Assembly (NCBI GenBank): GCA_022495005.1
Contig: JAGYXB010001068.1
Location: 248,001-312,000, forward strand
From: Rhyacophila brunnea
Lineage: Eukaryota > Arthropoda > Insecta > Trichoptera > Rhyacophilidae
Reading direction: 5' to 3'
DNA length: 64,000 nucleotides
Positions 52,963 through 64,000 of this stretch are shown here, one piece after another. The position numbers and the translations under genes are program-made. Below the pieces are notes generated by a model. The model did not search any database. It worked only from the letters and a program-made list of their open reading frames with translations, and had not been told where the DNA came from. The first letter of the stretch is position 1. Every line of letters starts with the position of its first letter.

Positions 52963-53140
52963 CTAGCGGAGGTCGGCTACCATCAAGGCAATGCTATCTT
53001 TGTCGTCTGCTACCTGGAACTGTTCAGTGGAGCTGCACTCGTACCAATCACGGAGGTTCTTAAGCCACGAAATGCGGCGCCGTCCTCTGCTACGCTTCCC
53101 ATTGATCTTTCCTTGAATGACAATGACGATGAATAATTGA
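52963..53140 (-). pseudogene. LINE endonuclease-reverse transcriptase C-terminal tail (RTE/Craig-like)
   Basis: On the minus strand: IQGKINGKRSRGRRRISWLK, then NLRDWYECSSTEQFQVADDK and SIALMVADLR with the stop at 52963-52965. QGKIxGKR-GRRRxSWLxNLRDW is a familiar ending of insect LINE polyproteins. Only 58 residues or so remain, followed by GGGATGGCAC and an AAGAAGAAGAA tail. The + strand frame of 61 residues is its shadow. Confidence 0.8.
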
Positions 53141-54638
53141 CCACATTATTTCATGTTTAATATTAAATTGTTATAAATTAGCAGTGGCATCTGTGAATAA
53201 ACACTATAACTATTTTGTCAGCACACTTTATACCCTGTAGAAAACTGCAAGTTTTTAAATAAAATTTCATTTCTATACAACTTTATTAAAAATAATACAG
53301 TTTATTCTTCAAATGCAAATGCAATCAAACACTATGCAATTAAGGGTTAAGAGGTTTTCTATTATCTCGGTGTTTTCTTGGAATATCCATAGCATGTTGC
53401 CAAACCAGGAATCAAATCGTCATCTTAGATGTGATAAGAGGACGTATGGTATATTTTATATTCATTCTTCTTCATTCACCCTGTGTCACCTTGAATTGGG
53501 GCATAGGGCAAGCAGAAGTTCGCGTCACTTCCCTCGACTCATCGCCAACTCCTCCGCCTCCCACTATTCCAGACCTGCAGTCTTCATCTTCATTACTATT
53601 CCAATAAAAACTTTGAAGTAGAAATTTTCGCTTGTTATTTCCCTTTTTTTCTGGCACTACACCTTTTCCACCTCAAAACAGATGTCCTTAATCTCTATTA
53701 TATACTATTATACTCGCAACTCTGTCTATAACCTATAAAATCACTGAATACGTACTATGTCGTTTGATCATCCCATGTTTCACGTAGCCAATCAGCTGTG
53801 TTTTAATAAATCTGATGAAGTAAAAAGTCAAAAAGCTTATCGAGCTCATGATTGTAGCTACGTCACCAGATTCCATCGTTGTAGATTAGGCTTAAGTTTT
53901 CGATTGTTGCTAATTTGTATAATAGACAACAAAACCTATACTTAAGTACCTTCCTCCAAATGTATATATTTTCTATTAATTCAAATACATAAATCTTCGT
54001 TTTCGTATGGTTGTTTCCTAGATCTCGTATGGAAATCTCTCTAACGATCCCTATATTCTGCATATTTCATAGCTGAAGGCATTGAGAGATTCGTAGTGTT
54101 TTTTATTTGGTCAGATAATCATATGGACCAAGCAAGTCCAACGTGTCCATCACAGGATGAATATTGGTCGACACAGACATCCTTACCAGGGCAAAAACGC
54201 ACTGATTATAATACCATTATCGCTCAATAAAATATAAGCTAAGTAGGGTTATGAGTTAAGTAGGTAATAGGTTTATACTAATATCAATTTACTATGTAAG
54301 TCTTAATTGTGTTATGTATATAATAATTATTCTTATTAATCATTATGTTATTTCTTTTGCAACTATATAATTGTGTATAGACTAGTCTTAATAATCTGTA
54401 TGATTTGTGGGAAAGATGCATTTATATGTCGACACACAGAAATTACGAGCCAATTGCAACCTTTAATAGAAAGTTTACCAAAAATTTTTTATGCAATAAT
54501 GTTATTTAACAATAAAATCATTACTTTTCAACAAAGGCTTTCGACATCTGTATATAAAAACTTCAGAATTTTTGAGACAATTAATTATTTATAGTTGATT
54601 CGGCTTGATTTTTATCTAGTCATTGTGATTAATTTAGA
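53141..54638. other. Intergenic DNA
   Basis: A serine/histidine-rich frame at 53313-53621 and others are unassigned; no repeat ends were found. Confidence 0.35.
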
Positions 54639-54642
54639 ATAT

Positions 54643-55137
54643 CCCTTTACTGCATGAGTTTTTTTTTTGAAAATTTTTATTTTTCTTGGTGTCAAAATGC
54701 CTTGTTCCATTAAATTTTGTATGTTACTGCGTGGTGTCGCAGATTTACGACATTAGGAAATCTTACATTTCAGTATGACAAAATACAAAACCAAATGATA
54801 ACAATTATAAAAAAATAATGTACACACTTATTTGATGTGCAGGTATTTTTATTCAACCAATTTCAATCTTCTGTACATTTTTTTTTATTTATTTACAAAT
54901 GCGGATTTTCGCATACATACGAATTCGTCAACTGTCAAAGCAGAAATGCAGAGACTATAATGCAGAAATGCTTTATTCCTTGAAATGTCCAAACAAAATC
55001 GGTAAAGTAGGATGTTTATGATAAAACAGTTTTCTAGGCATCGAAAAAGGATATTATTTGATAATTAACACAGATGGCATTGGCTATATCTAAATAGTTT
55101 GAAATGTCGCAAATTTGCGACACTATGCAGTAAAGGG
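54643..55137. mobile_element. CCCTTTACTGCAT element, copy 1
   Basis: CCCTTTACTGCAT at the left and ATGCAGTAAAGGG at the right, flanked by ATAT on both sides (54639-54642, 55138-55141). GTGTCGCAGATTTACGACAT and GTCGCAAATTTGCGACAC form an inner inverted pair. A CCC terminus with a 4-bp target recalls piggyBac MITEs. 495 bp. Confidence 0.8.
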
Positions 55138-55141
55138 ATAT

Positions 55142-56499
55142 ATAACTATTTTTATAATTTCAAGACTAATGTAGAGCTTATGGCCACGGATATCTCATAT
55201 ATCTGACGTTCTGAATATCGTTTTTTTTTTATTGTAAAACAACAAAATTTATAAGAAACACAATGATAATGACATATTATGCACCTTTTCTATAAAGCCT
55301 ACAAATCATTCAGGCTTGCCTCTCAAATAAACTCAAAACTATTCATTTTTGAACCTTTTGATAAACCAACATTTTGAACCAACTGATAAAACAAGACGAA
55401 ATAAATAATTGTCGAAAACAACATGATTTGTGGCTATTCAGAAAAGTAATTTTCCCCTTACAACAGGCTAGAAATGGGGTGATCACTAAAGGTGGGAAAA
55501 CTGGTCGATTTTGAAGACTAAATATACTTACTACCAGTATAAAAAATTCCTTAGTATCAAAACTTGTTCCAAAATACTTACTAGTATTTGCAATACGATA
55601 TAGAGCGGTTGGCGTGCGTATGAGACATAAGTCTTTATCACATATTTTGTTAGTATATCCGAGTTCATTATTTTTTGTAAATGCATAAGAATGATTAATT
55701 AATAACATAGGTAACCATATCTTTGATTGAAAAAAAAATGTGGCAGATTTAGTTTATAACTGAATTCTTGCCACTGTAAAATATTTTACCAAAGAATTTA
55801 AATGCAATAATACATAATATTTTTTTAATTACATCTCATTATTATCGATTTAAAACATTTAACCGATAGCATTAAATATTAATATTTTTTGTAGTAGCGT
55901 AAAATTATTTTAATTTTAAATTATATACAATTATTTTTAAAAACCGATTTTTTAATTCCAGCATTTTTCCACTGTATTATATTTTAAAATTAGAACAGTA
56001 TGCCCATTTTTATTGGAATAAATAGAAACAAATTAAAATGATATATTAAGAAATCTATTTTTATTTTTTTACTAAGTTTAAAAAATATATTATTTTAGCA
56101 GATTCTAAGTTGAATATAATATTATTTTTGTGTGAAATTACACAGAATACGTACGTATTTTGTGTTAGATTTTGACTAATAGTGAACTTATCGGTTTTTA
56201 GGAATATACGACCCATATAAATAGGATACCACAGTAATAATAATTATTTTAAGGAATGTTATTTTATATTATTGAATGTCCAGTAATCCTTCAAGGCATT
56301 TTTTATACATACATTTTTATTATTATGATTTTTTGTTTTACTTACTACTTATAAAATATAAATCGTGTAATTAATTAAAATAACACGATATTTGGAATAA
56401 TTTAATAATGTTCACCGACTAAACCCGTCCTGTACCACATCTTAATCGTATCCCGATGCACAAAAGACTATATAACGCATATGCAGTCGTTTAAAACGG
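55142..56499. other. Very A+T-rich DNA
   Basis: The 121-residue minus-strand frame at 55343-55708 has no recognisable domain and no splice context; left uncalled. No repeat ends seen. Confidence 0.35.
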
Positions 56500-56920
56500 G
56501 AATGGGATAACTGGACGCTAGAACAATTGGACGCCGTACTGTCGTAGACACGTAAACAGAACGTAGACGATTCATTTTAATCAGTTTCTATAAATATTAC
56601 TTAGTAGTTTTAATTCAATTTACTCTTAACATAATGTTTCTTTTATTGCGGATTGAGAATTACCATGCCTAAGGCTTTATATAAAAATAAAAAAACCCTT
56701 TTTTCGTTGGACCTTAAACATATGCATGATTAAATCATTATTTACGTGTGCATATTTAAATTCTCACGAACTATTAAATCATAATATAATAATTTAAATA
56801 TAAATAATAACATTAAATATTTTTTTTAAAGTACGTGTACGTACCTACCTAACGTCTATTTATTTTCGAATTGCGTGGTGTCCAATTGTTCCGGCGCCAA
56901 ATCGTCCTAGACCATGTAGC
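56500..56920 (+). repeat. 450-bp element, copy 2 (pair at 40010)
   Basis: GGATAACTGGACGC, ACAATTGGACGCCG at the left and CCAATTGTTCCGGCGCC, CGTCCTAGACC at the right, with the same internal order as copy 1. Imperfect inverted ends. Confidence 0.7.
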
Positions 56921-57673
56921 TTCTACAGAAGTATGAAGTTTCTTTTTGAACATGTAGTCACTGGGAGTCCTGAATATTATGTTCTTCGGCGCACAAATGT
57001 TCATGACCACTATTTTAAAATCCCAGTATCCCAGTATTCTAGCGATGTAAAACCATTCTAATTTTAATTATGTGTAAATATATATTAATTACTAGTCTTT
57101 GAAATGACAACACACTTGTTTTTTATGTGGATTTTATTTTAATTTAATTTTATTAAAATAAACATTAGTTTTTAAATAGGATTGAAATACATCTACTTAC
57201 CAATATTTTAATTGTACATAACACTAATTATATTACATACTTATAGGATGTTTCTACTACTATTTAATAATTTATTGTGTATTTTTCATAATATTATTTT
57301 TATCAATATAATATACTTCAATAAAAGTCTACATGATAATTTATATCGAACAAAAAAATATCATTGCTTATATTATTATAAGCAATTTTCTCTCAAATTT
57401 AAAAATATGCTGCGAGGAATAAAATATTTCTACTCTATATATTTTTTCTGGCGCTTTATCAAAACATTTTCAATTTTTTTGTTTATTAATTTTTCAATAA
57501 TAATGTGCACGGCCGTAGTGATTTGGCAAGCGCGGCGCGGCGGCGTCTTGCGAAACTCAAACGTATAACCGCTACGTTCTTGCACTAAGCCTTCAACTAA
57601 AAAACAAAATTTTGTTATAAACCGAGTTACCGAATCAGTGGTGTTTACATAAATGATAGCGCATCTATTTTTA
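56921..57673. other. A+T-rich spacer
   Basis: The 118-residue frame at 57212-57568 is dominated by Phe/Ile/Tyr/Asn from A+T-rich DNA and is not called. A G+C patch CAAGCGCGGCGCGGCGGCG lies at about 57528. Confidence 0.35.
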
Positions 57674-57909
57674 TACAGAAGGCTGCTAACAGCGGCTATT
57701 GGCGGCTATCGAGGGTAGTTTGATTTGATTGAAATTGAATATTTATGTATTGATGTATTATGATAATTGTTGCAGCGAATCCACCATGGCCTGTGGAAAG
57801 TTTGACAGTTCAGACGATTAACTTATTATAACAATTAACCGCATCAATACATAGATATGATAAACTACCCTCGATAGCCGCCGATAGCCGCGGATAGCAA
57901 CCTTATGTA
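57674..57909. mobile_element. Palindromic MITE, CACAAGGCTGCTAT family, copy 2
   Basis: TACAGAAGGCTGCTAACAGC to GGATAGCAACCTTATGTA with inner AACAATTAACCGCATCAATA as in copy 1 at 47744. 236 bp. Confidence 0.8.
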
Positions 57910-58213
57910 TAGAACAGATGTTCAGAAGAAACTATGACTGTAAGTAAGCAATATAATATTATCCATGTACTAAGTAATTATTATGATATTAAGATAGAAT
58001 TCAGATTACAGATAAATATCGATATTCCAACATTCCAACTCGATTTCCAAACTTGACCTTTGCAGTGTAAACAAGTCTCTATTACAAAAAAAATACCTAT
58101 TCACACAAGAGAGAGTACTCTCGGTTGTTTCTTTATAATTATGTAGGTACTTATATATGTTTTTCCATAAATGTGTGGAACCTACTACATGTCTTTTTAC
58201 ATTGATGACAAAC

Positions 58214-58861
58214 TAGGGAATGCAATACCGTTATTTCATAACCGGTATCTCAGTATTTTTAGATACCGAAATACCGGTTTTAAAAATCAGACAATACCGA
58301 TATATTCGGTATTGAAAGTGTGTAAATTTGGGTTACGCGATGTCTGGTTTACTTCCATTGCCATTCGACGTGTAAGTGTAAAAAGTGCAATAAACTAATA
58401 AAACATAATGCCGTGTCCACACTGGCAACCTCATTAAATTTCGATTAAGATAATTTTTGGTCAAACAAATTTTGATAATTATCGTGAAATTTAATGATGT
58501 TGCCAGTGTGGACACGGCATTAGGTAGAATTAGCAGTTACATCTAAGATCACTTCATAATATAAATTTTCTGAAAGATCATTCGAAGAAGAAAGTGCCAA
58601 TCATTCAACTACCAAGTATTTGTAAACATCAACGTGTCTTGCGCATATTATCTTACCATTACCTATTTTTTAAAGGTTTACATATAATATGTACGTATTT
58701 AGATATTTTTTCTATGAAATATTAATGTTTTAAAGAGATTTATATATCTATATTGATTGGCAAACACTTATATTTTTTTCGTATATTTCACAAATACTCG
58801 TATTCAATAGGGATTACCAAAATAGCGGTATTGGTATTTTCATTCGCTATTGCAATCCCTA
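58214..58861. mobile_element. hAT-like element, TAGGGAATGCAATACCG type
   Basis: TAGGGAATGCAATA at the left and TATTGCAATCCCTA at the right; 8-bp flanks TGACAAAC (58206-58213) and TGTCAAAC (58862-58869) differ by one base. Subterminal ACCGGTAT/ATACCG repeats. Contains a nested MITE at 58408-58521. No transposase. Confidence 0.85.
58408..58521. mobile_element. Foldback MITE nested in the hAT-like element
   Basis: ATGCCGTGTCCACACTGGCA and its exact inverse; TA on both sides (58406-58407, 58522-58523). Related to the MITE at 6377-6497. Confidence 0.85.
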
Positions 58862-58869
58862 TGTCAAAC

Positions 58870-59418
58870 GTAACTTTATCCATACAAAAAGGTGTAGGTA
58901 CCTAATTTTTAATTTATTTAAAGTTTTGGAATCTTTAATTAATATAAATCACATTAAATAGGCATTTGAAAATAAAACAACCCTACTATCTAATATAATT
59001 TAATCACCATTAATAAGTATCTGTTATCTTGATATTAAATGACTTTATTTGTTATAAATTTATATATGTTTGTAATAAAATTGTACATTTTTATATGCAG
59101 AGTTCAATAGTTTAAAGGTTATAATTAAACACGTGGTCTTCCATTTCTAGTTATATTGCAATATATAAAAAAACACATACCTTTGTTTATGTGTCCAAAT
59201 TGTAATAATTAACGTGTCGGGGTTTTCCCAATGGCGATAATACATTATCGTATAAAACGGAGGTAACGTAATATAATATTATAAGAATACAAACAAAAAT
59301 GTCCCAATTAAAACAATCCATCTTGTTATGAACATTTTAGCTCCGCTAAGTGTATTTTTTACTTACGTCTCCCGACTGCACGGGTTCAATTGCATCAATG
59401 CAATTAGGCGTTGTCCAT
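58870..59418. other. A+T-rich spacer
   Basis: No gene or repeat ends recognised. Confidence 0.35.
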
Positions 59419-60514
59419 ATATGGAGGGCTGACAATACAAGTAGATCAAGCAGTGACATCCCTGGACAAAATGCCGTCCCTAGGCAGCGCCAAAATTCCG
59501 CCCCATTTTTTATATAATATTTTTTGTCATCCTTTCATGGCTCTAATATCTAAGAAATATGTTCTATGGATACATTACTAACAAAATATATAATACAAAA
59601 TTGAATTTAGATATAAAAAGCGAATAAATATAATATAGGTAATTAAGTAAGACACCCAAATCACCAGTCTAAGGTTTTGTTTGATTGATTTTTCTGACAC
59701 GTTTGGTTTGTACCATTTAGCAATATACAGAGTTATCATTTTCATACCATTTTTACTATGCTAATATTGTACAACATGTAAACCAAATAATTTTAGCTAT
59801 TTCTATATAAGTATCATATTTCTATATTCCAAGTGATTCTCCACGATTTGCCGCCCTTCGAGTAACTGCCGCCCCCAAGCGATGCTCAATCTGCCTACCC
59901 CCACGGGACGTCACTGAGACCAAGCTTAGCTTAAGCTTTAAACGTTTTTGTCTACCTTTGATTAATTTATACATTTTCTTGAAAAGTTTCTGACTAACTA
60001 ATGTGTAATAGGTAAAACAGACAAGTCACATATATTATTTTGAAAAATCTTTTTATTTTAAGATCTACTCATTGAAAAATTTCATTTTTTGGACATAGTC
60101 GATTTTTTCGAAATACCTCTCATTAACCTTACCACTACCAGCTAGTTTTTACTAGGTGGACACTTGTAGGCCAGCTATTATCGGAATAAAATAAATCCTT
60201 TAAAAAATATAGAATAGGAACGGAATGATACATATTTGCGAAACAAACACAACATGTTTATCGAATTTATCATGAATATTTTCACACTAAAACGATAAAT
60301 ATTGTTTATAAAATATAAACAGAATGTTTATTTAGAAGTTATGACGTTTACAAGAACCCGCGAATATGTTCGTCCGTGGCCTGACGCGACATACATGCTT
60401 TGGCGAGTTAATTCGTCCGTGGCACGGATCAGGTTAATACGCACCTTTTGGTATAGTTAACTCAATTTCGTACAAAAGTGGGCTTTGTCTACTTGTATTG
60501 TCAGCCCTCCATAT
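59419..60514. mobile_element. 1.1-kb element with 27-bp perfect inverted ends
   Basis: ATATGGAGGGCTGACAATAC, then AAGTAGA, is exactly inverted at 60488-60514. The target duplication is ambiguous. The interior includes ATTCGTCCGTGG repeats (about 60370 and 60410) and a nested hAT MITE. No transposase seen. Confidence 0.8.
59451..59916. mobile_element. hAT MITE nested next to the outer element's left end
   Basis: CAGTGACATCCC and, inverted, CAGTGACGTCCC; flanks AGATCAAG (59443-59450) and AGACCAAG (59917-59924) differ by one base. Subterminal GCCGTCCC/GCCGCCC motifs. 466 bp, non-coding. Confidence 0.85.
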
Positions 60515-60994
60515 GATATCGATACGATAGACTATATTATATCATATCAATCAATAGTATATCATAAATAATAATTGATAAAATGTACATTTATAAAATT
60601 TGCAGTGGTCGACAATTATTTCTTAATACACAATATTATTGTGCCAATTTATTATACTTACAGGTGTGTAATGAATATTGACGTTGATACAAAAATATAA
60701 ATATTATTTTAAAATGACAATTAAACTATTGAATTATCTCCATATTAATATATAGGTAATATATTTAGTGCCTTTGTGATAATGTTTAATATGTAAGGTG
60801 TACTTATGTTAGAATACTATGAATTTATAATTATTCGTAAATAAAATGATATTTTTATAAATATAAAAACATGGCCTATTCATTTTTATATTATAATAAA
60901 TACATCTACAGTATTTGTTTCGTTATATCATCATTGTCATTTTTATCACTCTTAAATTTAATGCTATACGAAAAGCTCTCCTTATTACATCTAA

Positions 60995-61395
60995 GCCGGC
61001 TCTCACATCAAAACTCGTCTCGTTTACAACGTGTCGAATACTTCGATGTGACATCATCGCTATTCACAAAACACACGTTGCCTTATGGAGCTCCGGAGAT
61101 TGGTGGAATGCGACTGTAAATTTTGAAAAAAAAAATACTGTTGCAATCGACAAGTTGCACGCTTCTCGGGCTGAGAGTCAAAGACGCCAGGACGCATAAA
61201 AACACATACAAATTGGTCATTCCTATATCGGCTCACCGATCGCCGCATCAAAATATCTATACGTTTCGAAGGTTACATGTGACCGTCGATATGTAGATGT
61301 GTGCGGTCATCATATGTGACACTGGATCGGCGTTCTTGGAAGGTTTGATTCATGGTTGTGCGGCAGACGAGGCGAGTTTAGATGTAAGAGCCGGC
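60995..61395. mobile_element. PIF/Harbinger-type MITE
   Basis: GCCGGCTCTCACATCAAAAC and, inverted, GCCGGCTCTTACATCTAAAC, with TAA on both sides (60992-60994, 61396-61398). 401 bp. The two plus-strand frames of 82-94 residues here read only through the MITE. Confidence 0.9.
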
Positions 61396-61554
61396 TAAGG
61401 TACTATATATTAGTTGTTAGTCAATTGAAATGAAAGCTCAAATTCACGTCATACAAAATGATAGATTAAAACTCTGCTTAGTTTGATAGAAAAGGGATGA
61501 TGAAATATGAAAATTTTCAACAGCGAAACTAAACTCATAGATCTTCCTTTTTAA

Positions 61555-62088
61555 CCCTTTACTGCATGATTTTTTTTTTTTTGAAAAAAAATATTTTTTC
61601 TTGGTGTCAAAATGCCCTGTGAATGAAGGAAAAATAATAAAAAAAATATTTTTAATATCATTAAATTTTGTATGTTACTGCGTGGTGTCGCAGATTTACG
61701 ACATTTGGAAATCTTACATTTTAGTATGACAAAATACAAAACCAAATGAAAACAATTATAAAAAACTAATGTGCACACCTTATTTGATGTGTAGATATTT
61801 TTATTCAACCAATTTCAATCTTCTGTATATTTTTTTTTATTTATTTACAAATGCGGATTTTCGCGTACATACGAATTCGTCAACTGTCAAAGCAGAAATG
61901 CAGAGACTATAATGCAGAAATGCTTTATTTCTTGAAATGTCAAAACAAAATCGGTAAAGTAGGATGTTTATGGTAAAACAGTTTTCTAGGCATCGAAAAA
62001 GGATATTGTTTGATAATTTACACAGATGGCATTGGCTATATCGAAATAGTTTGAAATGTCGCAAATTTGCGACACTATGCAGTAAAAG
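61555..62088. mobile_element. CCCTTTACTGCAT element, copy 2
   Basis: Direct-orientation copy of 54643-55137. The left end follows TTAA (61551-61554), the classic piggyBac target; the right end is eroded to ATGCAGTAAAAG. It has an extra segment of about 45 bp near 61620-61665 that copy 1 lacks. Confidence 0.8.
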
Positions 62089-62639
62089 TAAAATAAGTGT
62101 AAATATAGGACTGCACAGAAAATTATATCTATGTGAGCAAATTAAACTTTACATAAGGTGAGTGGAGAGACTTATTGGAAAATATTGATCTATCTTAGAA
62201 ACTGCTCTCACATAATATTTAATTGAATACTTTCATCATTACATTTTACACTACCTACACATTATTTGTATTGAATTTTCTTTATTATATTATATGCAGC
62301 AACGGGTCTAGTAAAACTGGTAAAATTCGAGAGTGTAAGGATACCCGTTTACTAATTTTTTGAATATGAAAGTTTGTAAACTATGTACCCAATCAGGAAA
62401 TTAATAAATATAATTACTTGAATCAATCACGCATTAAAAAACGACATGTCAATATTCCAAGCTGTACCCACAGCTTTAAAGACGAACAATCTGAATACTC
62501 CACTATTAACAACTCAAAAAATATCTTAGAATTATCAAAACTTTGTTTTAAAACCACAATAATTACTTGCACATAGGTATTAATGTCAAAAAAGTATTGA
62601 TGTTTTAAAATATTAACACTAATGCCTGAACAAAAACGG
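62089..62639. other. A+T-rich spacer
   Basis: No gene recognised; short unassigned frames only. Confidence 0.35.
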
Positions 62640-63780
62640 AACCATGAGTGTGCGAGTGAGAAAACATTCTGCACGCTTATAATTTATACGGCTGAATTAA
62701 ATATTTTTTGTAGGTACACGTCGCCGGTAAATATTGATTTGAATCAGAGCGTTGGAGCGGAGCTCGGGGCAGTGGAGCAATGGGGTTTTATCCGGAGCAG
62801 GAGCGGAGCCGGAGCACCGAAAATTTGTAGTGCACCACTGCTCCGGATGTTTTTTTATTATCAAATTTTCCTCCTATAATCCGATGAAAATATTAAATTT
62901 GACACTTAGCAACACTGGAATTATTTGAAATACGGCAATACTGCTGAGTGATAAATAATCTCACTTTTTTAACAGATGAGGCAGATAATGAAAGACGGTA
63001 TGCTGACGGGAATTTTGTTTAATAGAATTAAGGTTATACCTCAGTTGAAGCATGGTCTAAAAAGATCGTGGCTAGGCGATGCGCGGATTGCGGGTCGCGG
63101 GTGCAAATGACGCATGTCAAATGAAATAAAATTTGTCATATAAATCCAACATGTGTCCATTTAACGTTCTGTTTATTGTTCTATCAGTAACAATAATAAT
63201 ATATTCATTGACATGTTTTCTTTCTAAAGTAAATGGGAAACGTTTTTAGTCATCTTTACACGATTTAAGAATTAATACGCCCGTCGCCATCACGAAACAA
63301 ATTGACGTGTTTCCAGCTCGACGTTCTCTCTCCGAATGGCAGCGAGTCCAAAATTTCATCGCGCCTATAGTTGAAAATTATTTGCCGTTTGACTGATGTA
63401 TCACCTTAATAATGAAAAGTACGAATAATAAACATTATTTCAAAACTACTTATTTTTTATTTTTTTAGCATTTGTATACATATAACACCCATTAAAACTT
63501 TTAACCCAGAGCGGAGCAGACCCTGGAGCGGAGCTGGAGCAAGTATTAGGTCCCGGAGCGGAGCTGGAGCAGAGCAACTCAAAAAGGGTCTGCTCCAACG
63601 CTTTGATTTGGATGACTACATTCATTTAAAAACTGCGAGCACGTGTTGCTGAAGTTTATTGTTTGTTAATTTAGTAGAAAATATTGTTACTATGTTGTGT
63701 TTAAATTTGCTAGCCGTATTGAGAAGCAACATGATGGTATAACGTTTCATAGTTAAGTTAATAATAATAAAATTGAGGTT
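62640..63780 (+). repeat. THAP-exon repeat (copy 2), interrupted by a hAT element
   Basis: 62640-62744 (GTGCGAGTGAGAAA, ACGTCGCCGGTAAATATTGA) and 63606-63780 (AACTGCGAGCACGTG, then GATGGTATAACGTTTCATAG) follow the order of 8020-8340. The THAP start region is degenerate here, with a TAA where Ile-Thr would be. Confidence 0.55.
62745..63605. mobile_element. hAT-like element with GGAGC subterminal repeats
   Basis: CAGAGCGTTGGAGC at the left and GCTCCAACGCTTTG at the right; flanks ATTTGAAT (62737-62744) and ATTTGGAT (63606-63613) differ by one base. Both ends carry runs of GGAGCGGAGCTGGAGC-like units. 861 bp, no transposase frame. Confidence 0.85.
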
Positions 63781-63931
63781 CTACTGTGCGTTATATATTT
63801 TAGGTACCGAACAATACCCACTCTCTTTATTATTACTCTGAGATCAACACTAATTTTTGACCGATACTTCGACACTAACTCTAGTAATATGATACCTGTG
63901 TTGACATTTCCTTTCTATCTATAGTCTATAC
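63781..63931. other. Spacer
   Basis: Nothing recognised. Confidence 0.3.
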
Positions 63932-64000
63932 CAGTGGTCCCCAACCCCCGGTCCGTGGATCAAATGGTACCGGGCCGCCCAAGAAATTATTTCCATAATT
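63932..64000 (+). mobile_element. Left end of a hAT transposon, cut by the window edge
   Basis: CAGTGGTCCCCAACCCCCGG, then TCCGTGGATC and GTACCGGGCCGC, is a typical hAT terminus with subterminal CCGG motifs. The body lies beyond the window. Confidence 0.75.

Noticed and set aside
55343..55708. 121-residue minus-strand frame
   Set aside because: No recognisable domain, low-complexity surroundings; could be chance in A+T-rich DNA.
57212..57568. 118-residue frame
   Set aside because: Composition follows A+T bias (Phe, Ile, Tyr, Asn); no domain, splice or promoter context.
1..64000. CRISPR arrays, bacterial operons or rRNA genes
   Set aside because: No short regularly spaced direct repeats with unique spacers, no ribosome-binding-site-led gene chains and no rRNA-like sequence; the window is clearly eukaryotic.

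Overview
The window reads as nuclear DNA of an insect, most likely a moth or butterfly. The evidence is the strong A+T bias, the frequent AGGTACCTA-type words, a CCTAA telomere-type motif, and a dense load of insect-style transposons (tRNA-derived SINEs, RTE- and Jockey/CR1-like LINE tails, hAT, PIF/Harbinger, pogo/Tigger). There are no bacterial-style operons. The order-level assignment is inference.

One host gene can be assembled with confidence: a membrane-anchored UDP-glycosyltransferase on the + strand. It has five coding exons (11630-11769, 34941-35124, 42188-42691, 43592-43823, 48312-48820). They join in phase to 1569 nt, a 522-residue protein with signal peptide, acceptor-binding N domain, donor-binding signature, C-terminal membrane anchor and KxKxx tail. 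The gene spans about 37 kb because intron 1 is about 23.2 kb and intron 2 about 7.1 kb; both are full of transposon remains.

Layout. 1-11.6 kb: LINE tails, hAT and pogo/Tigger remnants, a SINE carrying a nested foldback element, and a THAP-type exon inside a repeat. 11.6-48.9 kb: the UGT gene; intron 1 holds a 16-unit minisatellite (17-19 kb), hAT and Harbinger MITEs, a foldback element carrying telomere-like repeats, two Jockey/CR1-like tails, several SINEs, a hAT with a transposase tail, and two elements with iterated subterminal motifs (29.8-30.4 and 33.5-34.2 kb). 48.9-64 kb: mostly non-genic, with inverted SINE pairs, an RTE tail, paired MITEs, nested hAT elements and the left end of another hAT at the window edge.

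Most remaining open frames are short, A+T-rich and lie inside repeats, so they were not called as genes. Superfamily calls rest on terminal repeats and target-site duplications read by eye; no database search was possible.
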